The notes under the pieces are model-generated. The model was not told the DNA's origin. It ran no database searches and saw nothing but the letters and a program-made list of their open reading frames with translations. A stretch of DNA of 5,155 bases from an uncultured bacterium (lineage in GTDB: Bacteria > Actinomycetota > Coriobacteriia > Coriobacteriales > Coriobacteriaceae). Positions within the stretch are counted from its first letter, which is position 1; each line of letters opens with the position of its first letter. Positions 1 through 5,117 of the stretch are shown here, piece by piece. The stretch lies in the NCBI GenBank assembly GCA_905216075.1, contig CAJMSO010000152.1, forward strand, positions 1 through 5,155, read 5' to 3'. The position numbers and the translations under genes are program-made.

Positions 1-593
1 TTGATGTTGACGGTGAGCGTATTGTCGTCCACGAAGGCGTCGGAGTCCCACAGGTCCTGCATGATGGCCGAGCGCGAAACAATCTTGCCCGCGCGACTCA
101 GAAGCAGTGAGAGGATACGCAGTTCGTTTTTGGTGAGCTCGGTGCTAGTGCCGGTTTGCGTGTTGGTGACCATTGAGCGGGCGAGGTCGAGCTCCAGCCC
201 CTTGTGGACAAGCGCGCTGCGCTCGCCTGCCGCCGCGGTGCGACGCAGCAGTGCGTTGATGCGCGCCACAAGCACGCGCGCGCTGTAGGGCTTGGAAACA
301 AAGTCGTCCGCGCCGAGCGTCATGGCCATGACCTCGTCGATCTCGGTCGTGCGCGACGTGAGGACGATGATGGGAACCTCGGATTCACGGCGAACCTCGT
401 GGCAGATATGCTGGCCGTCCTTGACGGGAAGCGTGAGGTCGAGCAGCACCAGGTCGGGCGCGGCGGCGAGAATATCGCGCGAGACATGCTCAAACGATTC
501 GCAGGCCTCAATTTCAAACCCGGCGCGGGCAAGGATGTCGATAAGCTCACGACGAATGGGCTCGTCGTCCTCAACGACATAGATCAGCGCCAT
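1..593 (-). CDS. OmpR-family response regulator, BceR/GraR-like (3' end off window)
   Basis: This is a DNA-binding response regulator of a two-component system, read from an ATG at 593 and still open at base 1. The 197 visible residues give a receiver domain (about 1-118) with acidic pocket E8-D9-D10, phosphoacceptor D52 in LLDLTLP, T79 and K101 (SKP). A winged-helix Trans_reg_C domain follows (from about 125), ending in LWDSDAFVDDNTLTVNI. The MTLGADDF segment (92-99) and DDNTLTVN are typical of BceR/YxdJ/GraR regulators, which control peptide-antibiotic detoxification ABC transporters. Family members are about 220-230 residues long, so roughly 25-35 are missing. The sensor kinase and a BceAB-type transporter would be expected further left, but none is visible. 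A GGGAGGA ribosome site at 597-603 supports the start. The receiver and winged-helix calls are secure; the BceR subtype is moderately so. Confidence 0.93.
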   Translation of the reverse strand, partial: MALIYVVEDDEPIRRELIDILARAGFEIEACESFEHVSRDILAAAPDLVLLDLTLPVKDGQHICHEVRRESEVPIIVLTSRTTEIDEVMAMTLGADDFVSKPYSARVLVARINALLRRTAAAGERSALVHKGLELDLARSMVTNTQTGTSTELTKNELRILSLLLSRAGKIVSRSAIMQDLWDSDAFVDDNTLTVNI

Positions 594-596
594 GTG

Positions 597-603
597 TCCT
601 CCC
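597..603 (-). promoter_or_regulatory. Ribosome binding site of the response regulator
   Basis: On the minus strand GGGAGGA lies 3 bases before the ATG at 593, with its AGG core closer to 5. It is a near-consensus Shine-Dalgarno and fixes this start. Confidence 0.75.
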
Positions 604-635
604 ATTTCGCGTAACTTGCACCTTCCACACCATTA

Positions 636-671
636 TGCCCACGGCGTCGCGGCGATACGACCCCGTGGGCA
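636..671 (-). repeat. Long near-perfect inverted repeat in the response-regulator leader
   Basis: Arms TGCCCACGG (636-644) and CCGTGGGCA (663-671) are perfect 9-base complements. Inside them, GTCG (646-649) pairs with CGAC (658-661) around an 8-base loop, with only a C/C mismatch between the two stems. The result is a 13-bp hairpin. It lies about 45 bases upstream of the response-regulator start and overlaps a weak -10-like CATAAT (632-637, minus). No T-run follows on either strand, so it is not a standard intrinsic terminator. It could be a protein-binding operator, an mRNA leader structure or a T-less terminator. The structure is seen directly; its role is unknown. Confidence 0.6.
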
Positions 672-700
672 CCTAATATGACAAAAGTGTTCGGTAGCCT

Positions 701-742
701 TGAGAGAAAATAGGGGGCCTCGGTCCTAAACCGATCGACCCC
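701..742 (-). terminator. Rho-independent terminator of the cyclodeaminase-aminotransferase operon
   Basis: Read on the minus strand, GGGG (739-742), a TCGA internal loop, TCGGT (730-734), a 5-base loop, ACCGA (720-724) and GGCCCCC (713-719) fold into a hairpin. TATTTTCTCTC (about 702-712) follows it directly. It begins about 20 bases after the aminotransferase stop at 763. The internal loop makes the stem imperfect, but the T-rich tail is in the right place, and the hairpin separates this operon from the response regulator. Confidence 0.65.
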
Positions 743-762
743 ATCACTTTGACCTCGAGCCT

Positions 763-1893
763 CTACTCGAGCGTACGCATGTACGCAGAGATTGCATCCA
801 GGCCCTTCTGCAGGTCGTCGGTGTTATCGGAGTATGCATAGCCGATGCGCATGCTCTTGGGCTCCTCGAAGCAATCGCCCGGGGTGACGAGCGCGCCGGA
901 CTTCTTAATCATGTCGATGCAGAACGTCCTGGAGTCGATGTCGTAGTCGTAATACACGAGCGCGGTGGTACCCGCCTCGGGCTTGACAAACGACAGGTGC
1001 GGCTCGCCCTCGACCCACTTCTCCAGAACAGCAAGGTTCTGACGGACGATACGACGGCTGCGCTCAAGGATCACGGAAGCGTTGCCCAGAATCAGCTCCG
1101 CCACCGTCTCGCTGAATATGCCGGCGGAAATCAGGTTGTAGTCGCGATGCGAGAGCAGCGCGCGACGAAGTTCCGGGCTCTTGGTGACCGCCCAGCCCAG
1201 ACGCAGGCCGGCGAACGACCAGACCTTGGACATGGATGCGGTAACGACGGCCTTGTCGTACAGGTCGATCACGGACTCGCAGTACTCATCCGTCTGAGTA
1301 AGCAGACGGTAGACCTCGTCGCAGAGCACCCACGCGTTGTGTTTGCGCGCGACCTCGACAATCGCCTTGAGTGTATCGGTGTCGAGCAGGGCGCCCGTGG
1401 GGTTGTCCGGGTTATTGATGCAGATGAGCTTGGTATCGTCGGTCACCAGGGCATCGAGCGCGTCGACGTCGACGTGATAGCCGTTCTTGCGATCGAGCTG
1501 AAGGATATCGACCTTCGCACCGCACATCTCGGGAATCGAGTAAAGCTGCTGGTAGGTGGGCTTGACGGAGACTACATGATCGCCCGGTTCGACGAGCGTG
1601 GAAATAACCAGGGAGTTAGCACCGGTCGCGCCGTGCGTGGGTACGATATGTCCGGGCTCGACCGTCTTATAGAGACGCGCGACCCCCTCGAGGAAGCCGG
1701 GCTGCCCCTCGATGTCTCCGTAGGTGAATCGGCGCGAGCACAGGCTGTCGAGCCACGCCTTCTTGTCGGTGTTCGTAAGCTCGAACAGCTGGTCGAGCGT
1801 GAGGGAGTAGACGCACGTCTCCGCAACGTTGTGAGTGCACTTGGTCTCCCACTCGTTCATCCACTGCTCGACGGCGAAATCCTTGATCTGCAT
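763..1893 (-). CDS. Class I/II PLP-dependent aminotransferase
   Basis: A 376-residue cytosolic fold-type I aminotransferase, full length for the family. All PLP landmarks are visible: a THGATGAN phosphate-binding turn (87-93), NNPDNPTG (160-167) with N164, DEVY (192-195) with the ring-nitrogen aspartate D192 and Y195, the Schiff-base lysine K223 in SMSKVWSFAGLRLGW, R231 for the phosphate, and R349 in MRIGYA for the substrate carboxylate. By family, it moves an amino group between an amino acid and a 2-oxo acid. The substrate cannot be read, so more specific names (aspartate aminotransferase, capreomycidine-synthase-like) are not justified. The ATG at 1893 has AAGGA 7 bases upstream (1901-1905). 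It lies 24 bp behind the cyclodeaminase-family gene with no promoter between, so the two are probably cotranscribed. The product would act on, or supply, the partner enzyme's substrate (inference). Confidence 0.95.
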   Translation of the reverse strand: MQIKDFAVEQWMNEWETKCTHNVAETCVYSLTLDQLFELTNTDKKAWLDSLCSRRFTYGDIEGQPGFLEGVARLYKTVEPGHIVPTHGATGANSLVISTLVEPGDHVVSVKPTYQQLYSIPEMCGAKVDILQLDRKNGYHVDVDALDALVTDDTKLICINNPDNPTGALLDTDTLKAIVEVARKHNAWVLCDEVYRLLTQTDEYCESVIDLYDKAVVTASMSKVWSFAGLRLGWAVTKSPELRRALLSHRDYNLISAGIFSETVAELILGNASVILERSRRIVRQNLAVLEKWVEGEPHLSFVKPEAGTTALVYYDYDIDSRTFCIDMIKKSGALVTPGDCFEEPKSMRIGYAYSDNTDDLQKGLDAISAYMRTLE

Positions 1894-1900
1894 GGCCGTT

Positions 1901-1905
1901 TCCTT
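1901..1905 (-). promoter_or_regulatory. Ribosome binding site of the aminotransferase gene
   Basis: AAGGA on the minus strand sits 7 bases before the ATG at 1893, inside the 24-bp gap after the upstream stop. A second AAGG lies just upstream in the same purine-rich run. The start is therefore well supported and translation need not be coupled. Confidence 0.6.
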
Positions 1906-1917
1906 TCCTTGACTTTC

Positions 1918-2952
1918 TTACAGTTCCACCACGGTGCCCAGCCCCGCCTCGACGGCGCGGTCGTAGGCGATTTTCGATGCCGAAAGGTCCTGAACGGCGA
2001 TACCCGACGTATCGAACACCGTCACCTGTTCGTCATCCGAACGACCCGTAGCCGTGCCGGCGATGACTTCGCCGAGCTCCGCTTTGATGTCCTCGGGCGT
2101 GATGGCACCCTCGGCAACCGGAATCTCCAGCTCACCGGACGCGACCGATTGCTCGCGGTCGTCGACGTAAACAGCGGAACGGGCGACAAGCGCCGAGGCG
2201 AGCTCCTGCTTGCCGGGCATGTCGGCACCGACGCAGGAGATATGCGTACCGGGACGCACCCATGCATCGGGGATGATGGGCTTGGTCGCCGGCGTGATCG
2301 TCACGATGATGTCGGCCTCTGCCGCGGCACCTTGGCCGTCGGCCGTCGCCTCGATGGAATAGGTGGATGCATCGCGAGCATGCTCGCAGGCGCCCAAGAT
2401 ATGGGCGACCTCGTCTCGCATGCGCTCGACGCGGGCCTCGGGCGCAGCATCGGAAACCGGCTCCCACACCTTGACCTCGCTCACTTTGGGACAGGCGGCG
2501 AGCACGCCCGCCACCATATAGATGCTCATATGGCCGGCACCCGCAACAAGCAGCTTGGACGCATCCGCCCGAGCCAGCCACTTGGCACCGAGCGCAGCGG
2601 CGGCACCGGTGCGAAGCCCAGCGACGGCGGAGGCATTGAGCAGCGCCAGCGGCTCGCCCGTCGCGTTGTCGCACAGCAGCGTGGTGCCAAAGATCTCGGG
2701 CAGCCCCTTTTTAGGATTCTGAGAGAACCACGCAGTGAGCTTGAGACCGAAGAGGCCGCTTCCCGCCAACTCGCCCGAGCGGATATCCATATCGGCCACA
2801 CCGGGTTCGAACTGCTCATATACCATCGGCCACGCAACACCCTTGCCCGTTGCCTTCTGGCGATACGCATCCTCCACGGCAACAATTGCATCCTCGATCG
2901 TCAGCACCTTGGAAACTTCCTCGGCCGAAAGCACCACCATCTGCCCCATCAT
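1918..2952 (-). CDS. Ornithine cyclodeaminase / mu-crystallin family oxidoreductase
   Basis: A 344-residue NAD(P)-binding enzyme of the ornithine cyclodeaminase/mu-crystallin family (usual length 310-350). Members include ornithine cyclodeaminase, ketimine (pyrroline/piperideine-2-carboxylate) reductases, an archaeal-type alanine dehydrogenase and SbnB. Visible landmarks are DIRSGEL (56-62), K71 in FGLKLTAWF, R114 in AGLRTGAAAA, the Rossmann turn VAGAGHMS (136-143), GADMPGKQEL (242-251) with D244 at the place of the catalytic aspartate of true cyclodeaminases, and FDTSGIAVQDL (313-323). Strand 2 ends in VWE (E164), where an acidic residue usually favours NAD over NADP. Which reaction it performs is undecided. 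It is the first gene of the operon with the aminotransferase and is divergent from the PucR regulator. AAGGAG (2955-2960) is only 2 bases from the ATG at 2952 but 5 from the next ATG at 2949, so Met2 is the likelier start. Confidence 0.93.
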   Translation of the reverse strand: MMGQMVVLSAEEVSKVLTIEDAIVAVEDAYRQKATGKGVAWPMVYEQFEPGVADMDIRSGELAGSGLFGLKLTAWFSQNPKKGLPEIFGTTLLCDNATGEPLALLNASAVAGLRTGAAAALGAKWLARADASKLLVAGAGHMSIYMVAGVLAACPKVSEVKVWEPVSDAAPEARVERMRDEVAHILGACEHARDASTYSIEATADGQGAAAEADIIVTITPATKPIIPDAWVRPGTHISCVGADMPGKQELASALVARSAVYVDDREQSVASGELEIPVAEGAITPEDIKAELGEVIAGTATGRSDDEQVTVFDTSGIAVQDLSASKIAYDRAVEAGLGTVVEL

Positions 2953-2954
2953 CG

Positions 2955-2960
2955 CTCCTT
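2955..2960 (-). promoter_or_regulatory. Ribosome binding site deciding the cyclodeaminase-family start
   Basis: AAGGAG on the minus strand is followed by two adjacent ATG codons, at 2952 (2-base spacer) and 2949 (5-base spacer), and a third ATG at 2940. The spacing favours 2949. Confidence 0.6.
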
Positions 2961-2984
2961 TCAGCGAAAGCTTTACGTTGCTTC

Positions 2985-3013
2985 ACTGTACGGTTTAGCA
3001 ATGATGCCGCCAA
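2985..3013 (-). promoter_or_regulatory. Candidate promoter of the cyclodeaminase-aminotransferase operon
   Basis: On the minus strand TTGGCG (3008-3013, 4 of 6 to the -35 consensus) and TACAGT (2985-2990, 4 of 6 to the -10) are separated by exactly 17 bases. Transcription would start near 2978, giving a leader of about 25 bases before the AAGGAG site. The hexamers are weak, as in a regulated promoter. Position and spacing are the main support. Confidence 0.35.
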
Positions 3014-3077
3014 GGATCATTTCTTGTTGGAATCTACAACGATTTTCGATCTGATTTTTCCATCTATCAGCAGGTAT

Positions 3078-3138
3078 TTGAACTATTTCTCGCATGAAAG
3101 GTATACGGATGTGCAATTATCCTATATATACCTATACT
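3078..3138 (+). promoter_or_regulatory. Candidate promoter(s) of the PucR-type regulator gene
   Basis: Two overlapping possibilities exist. The upstream one is TTGAAC (3078-3083, 4 of 6), 18 bases, then TATACG (3102-3107). The downstream one has the better -10, TATACT (3133-3138, 5 of 6), but no convincing -35 (TGTGCA at 3110-3115). The downstream one would start RNA near 3145, just before the ribosome site, which fits translation from 3167 and argues against the GTG at 3146. Confidence 0.35.
3099..3133. promoter_or_regulatory. Nested inverted repeat, candidate PucR-regulator operator
   Basis: AGGTATA (3099-3105) and TATACCT (3127-3133) are perfect 7-base inverted repeats. Nested between them, GGAT (3107-3110) pairs with ATCC (3119-3122) around the 8 bases 3111-3118. 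The dyad covers the -35 side of the downstream promoter candidate and the -10 of the upstream one. A regulator bound here could control its own gene and perhaps the divergent operon. The symmetry is seen directly; the operator role is inferred. Confidence 0.4.
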
Positions 3139-3155
3139 TATTGTAGTGATTTACA

Positions 3156-3162
3156 AGGTGAT
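3156..3162 (+). promoter_or_regulatory. Ribosome binding site deciding the regulator start
   Basis: AGGTGAT matches seven consecutive bases of the anti-Shine-Dalgarno complement. Its AGG core lies 8 bases before the ATG at 3167. The ATG at 3161 overlaps it and the GTG at 3146 lies upstream of it, so 3167 is the best start. Confidence 0.6.
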
Positions 3163-3166
3163 GTTG

Positions 3167-4348
3167 ATGTTATACACCATCTCGGACTTCTCACGGGAAT
3201 ATGAGGGGTCGGTCCGTCTGATCGCCGGCAGCGACGGCGTCTCGCGTGCCGTCTCCGGCGTCGGGATTCTCGATTATGAACTCATGCCCGGCCTCAAGAG
3301 CAAGTACCAGCGCGTCAACTTCAGCTCAGACGAGATCGTCCTCAGCACTTTCCTCTATGCGAAGGACGACCCGCACCTCATCACTGAAGCCGTGAAATAC
3401 CTCGTCGCCAAGGGAACGAGCGGCCTCATCATCAAAAACGTCCTGCACATCCCGATTCCCGACCAAGCCATCCGCTACGCCAACACGCGGCACTACCCGG
3501 TCTTTCTCACGACCGACGACTCGCTGTTCTTTGACAGCGTCATCTATGAGGTCAAACGGCATATCGAGCAGCTCGCGTCCATCGACTTCGCGCAGCGCGA
3601 GATCGATACCCTGAGGACGGATGTATCGCCCGAGTCCATCTGCCGACGCATCCGAAGCCTCAACCCGTCATTTCTGGACGAAGCGGTCGCCCTGTTCGCA
3701 TCGTTTGCAGAGCCCCTCGACCCACGTACGTTTTTGCAAATCGAACGTCTCTGTGCAAAATCGACCCTCGCCGGATGCCACAACATGCTGGCGCCCTATG
3801 ACGGAGGTCTGTTATTCGTTGCGACAAGCGACTCGGAGCAGACGCTCGATGTGGAGCGAATCGTGCAGGCGCTCACGGAACTCATCGAGGCTAGCGGTAT
3901 CGATGGTGGAGCGGAAGGGCTCGGCATCAGCGATATTCTGTTTGGAGACGAGGCGGTGGCGCAGGCGATCTCGCAGGCGATTTACGCACAGCGCCTATCT
4001 TGTCAACGAGCCGAGGGGCCCGTCCGCTATACGCAGCTCGGCATCCTGAGAACCGTGATGCCTTTTGCGGAAACCCCGGAGATGCGATCGTTCTCGGAGG
4101 CGATTCTCTCGCCGATACGAGAGCACGACAGTGAGCATGGCAGCGAGCTGGAATCCACGCTCGCCGCATTCATCGAGAACGACCGACGTATCGAGCGAAC
4201 CGCCAAGCAGACTGGCCAGCACCCGAACACGATTCGATATCGCCTCGATAAGGTGACGGCTCTCACCGGACTGAGCTACAAATGCGCCCCGGAGATGGAG
4301 CAGCTGTCGCTCGCCTACGCCATCGAACGCGCTCGCTCGCTTCAGTAA
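3167..4348 (+). CDS. PucR/CdaR-type transcriptional regulator
   Basis: A 393-residue regulator with the standard PucR layout. Residues 5-133 form the N-terminal PucR sensor domain (pattern SDGVSRAVSGVGILD, then DEIVLST, then TSGLIIKN, then YPVFLTT). Residues about 170-295 form the degenerate GGDEF-like CdaR middle domain, including GLGISDIL and YTQLGILR. Residues about 327-384 form the C-terminal PucR helix-turn-helix, with TLAAFIEND, AKQTGQHPNTIRYRLDKV and TGLSY. There is no signal peptide or membrane segment. Known members are activators responding to small metabolites of purine, amino-acid or sugar-acid catabolism. Being divergent from the cyclodeaminase-aminotransferase operon, it most likely regulates that operon (inference). 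The ATG at 3167 is chosen for its AGGTGAT ribosome site and because the domain begins straight after it. A longer GTG start at 3146 adds seven residues with no family support. Confidence 0.92.
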   Translation: MLYTISDFSREYEGSVRLIAGSDGVSRAVSGVGILDYELMPGLKSKYQRVNFSSDEIVLSTFLYAKDDPHLITEAVKYLVAKGTSGLIIKNVLHIPIPDQAIRYANTRHYPVFLTTDDSLFFDSVIYEVKRHIEQLASIDFAQREIDTLRTDVSPESICRRIRSLNPSFLDEAVALFASFAEPLDPRTFLQIERLCAKSTLAGCHNMLAPYDGGLLFVATSDSEQTLDVERIVQALTELIEASGIDGGAEGLGISDILFGDEAVAQAISQAIYAQRLSCQRAEGPVRYTQLGILRTVMPFAETPEMRSFSEAILSPIREHDSEHGSELESTLAAFIENDRRIERTAKQTGQHPNTIRYRLDKVTALTGLSYKCAPEMEQLSLAYAIERARSLQ

Positions 4349-4366
4349 GCCCACCCCGCCTTGAGG

Positions 4367-5101
4367 TTAGGAGCGGCGGGCGCGGAGCTTTTCGTAGCCT
4401 TCGGCGAAGAAGGCGACCGTAGCGGCGTCGGCCTCGGCGACGTCCGTCTCGGCGGCAGGGACCACGCCGTGTTCGTCGCTCACTAGGAACAGCGCGCCCT
4501 TAAGCTGCGCGGGAATATCTACGCGCGTGACCGGGATGCCCTTGGTCTGGGCCAGCTGTTCGATGAGCGTCGCCGTGCCGCACAGGCACTCGTCCGCCGG
4601 CGCCACAAAGGCCAGCTCACCGTTGCTGACGGCAGCAAGCAGCTCGGGCGCCACGCCGGTCTCGTCGGCCTCGGAGCGGGCCTCGGCGGAGCGGGCACGT
4701 AGCGCCTTGGCCGACGTATCGGCGAGCGGCTCGTACTCCCCCACCGTCATGGCGGCGTTGCCGTTGATGTCGATCACCAGCATGAGCACGCCGTCGTGTG
4801 CGGTGTAATCACCCTCGGCAAGCGACCACTCAACGTGCTGTTTGGCCCAGCTGAGCATGTTATGGGTAAGCGGCTCGCCCTGCACCAAGCGCTCGGACAG
4901 CGCGCGAATGTGACGGTTGAGCATGGGCACCTTTTTGTTGGACATGCGCCAACGACAGACAAGCGCGGGCTTGTCGAGCGTAAACTTCTCGACCGCCTCC
5001 TGATTGGCGCAAAAGTCCTCGTACGCACGCTGATCCTCGGCATTGCCAAACAGCTCGGCATCATCAATCTGGGGCATGGTCATACCTTTCGTGTTAGTCA
5101 T
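4367..5101 (-). CDS. Uncharacterised protein, probably cytosolic
   Basis: I do not recognise this 244-residue protein. It has no signal peptide or membrane segment and is acidic and alanine/glutamate-rich, with likely helices at 128-146 and 217-240. The most ordered-looking part is 77-126: LTHNMLSWAKQHVEW, then HDGVLMLVIDINGNAAMTVGEYEPL, suggesting a beta-hairpin. A second block, LAFVAPADECLCGTATLIEQL (163-183), carries a C-x-C pair (172, 174). That block faintly recalls the GTA segment of class IV aminotransferases, but the PLP lysine region is not evident, so I make no such call. Starts are ambiguous. The ATG at 5101 has GAGGA 4 bases upstream; the ATG at 5077 has AAAGG at 7 bases and suits the candidate promoter better (236 residues). 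It converges on the PucR gene and appears to be a single-gene unit. Confidence 0.8.
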   Translation of the reverse strand: MTNTKGMTMPQIDDAELFGNAEDQRAYEDFCANQEAVEKFTLDKPALVCRWRMSNKKVPMLNRHIRALSERLVQGEPLTHNMLSWAKQHVEWSLAEGDYTAHDGVLMLVIDINGNAAMTVGEYEPLADTSAKALRARSAEARSEADETGVAPELLAAVSNGELAFVAPADECLCGTATLIEQLAQTKGIPVTRVDIPAQLKGALFLVSDEHGVVPAAETDVAEADAATVAFFAEGYEKLRARRS

Positions 5102-5109
5102 TCCGTCCT

Positions 5110-5115
5110 CTTATA
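5110..5115 (-). promoter_or_regulatory. Candidate -10 box of the uncharacterised gene
   Basis: TATAAG on the minus strand matches 5 of 6 bases of the -10 consensus and lies between the terminator hairpin and the gene. The -35 would fall inside the terminator stem-loop and is poor. Transcription would begin near 5102-5103, so translation from 5101 would be essentially leaderless, whereas the ATG at 5077 would have a normal leader with AAAGG. Confidence 0.3.
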
Positions 5116-5117
5116 CC

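Larger units (their letters stand above)
2953..3166. other. AT-rich divergent intergenic control region
   Basis: A gap of about 214 bp lies between the divergent cyclodeaminase-family and PucR-type genes and codes for no recognisable protein. Counting by hand, 3041-3160 is 40 G/C of 120 (33%), far below the flanking genes. It contains candidate promoters in both directions, a nested dyad (3099-3133), GATTTT repeated with a 12-base offset (3041 and 3053), CCTATA repeated with a 10-base offset (3121 and 3131), and GTTG-N7-CAAC (3026-3040). This is what a shared regulatory region for a local regulator would look like. Confidence 0.7.

Noticed and set aside
204..614. A 136-codon plus-strand open frame over the response regulator
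   Set aside because: It is antisense to a gene with full receiver and winged-helix motifs, has no recognisable domain, and crosses the ribosome site of the real gene.
2132..2674. A 180-codon minus-strand frame inside the cyclodeaminase-family gene
   Set aside because: Arginine- and cysteine-rich, low-complexity translation typical of an out-of-frame reading of GC-rich DNA, fully inside a real gene.
3026..3040. GTTG-N7-CAAC inverted repeat as a second operator
   Set aside because: Only four bases per arm in an AT-rich region, so too short to separate from chance. Recorded only as part of the intergenic region.
997..3054. A 685-codon open frame on the plus strand, antisense to the aminotransferase and cyclodeaminase-family genes
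   Set aside because: Its codons lie exactly in register with the minus-strand codons of both genes, so it stays open simply because those genes avoid TTA, CTA and TCA codons over this stretch, as GC-rich genes commonly do. The 24-bp gap (a multiple of three) lets it run through both. Its translation resembles no protein, whereas both minus-strand genes carry complete family motifs.
4355..4380. GC-rich CCCGCC/GGCGGG stem as a terminator of the PucR-type gene
   Set aside because: The loop is long and neither strand has a T-run after it, and one arm lies inside the neighbouring coding sequence.
4367..5101. Uncharacterised gene as a class IV aminotransferase
   Set aside because: Only a short ECLCGTATLIEQL stretch is reminiscent. 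The N-terminal half and catalytic lysine context of that family are not visible.
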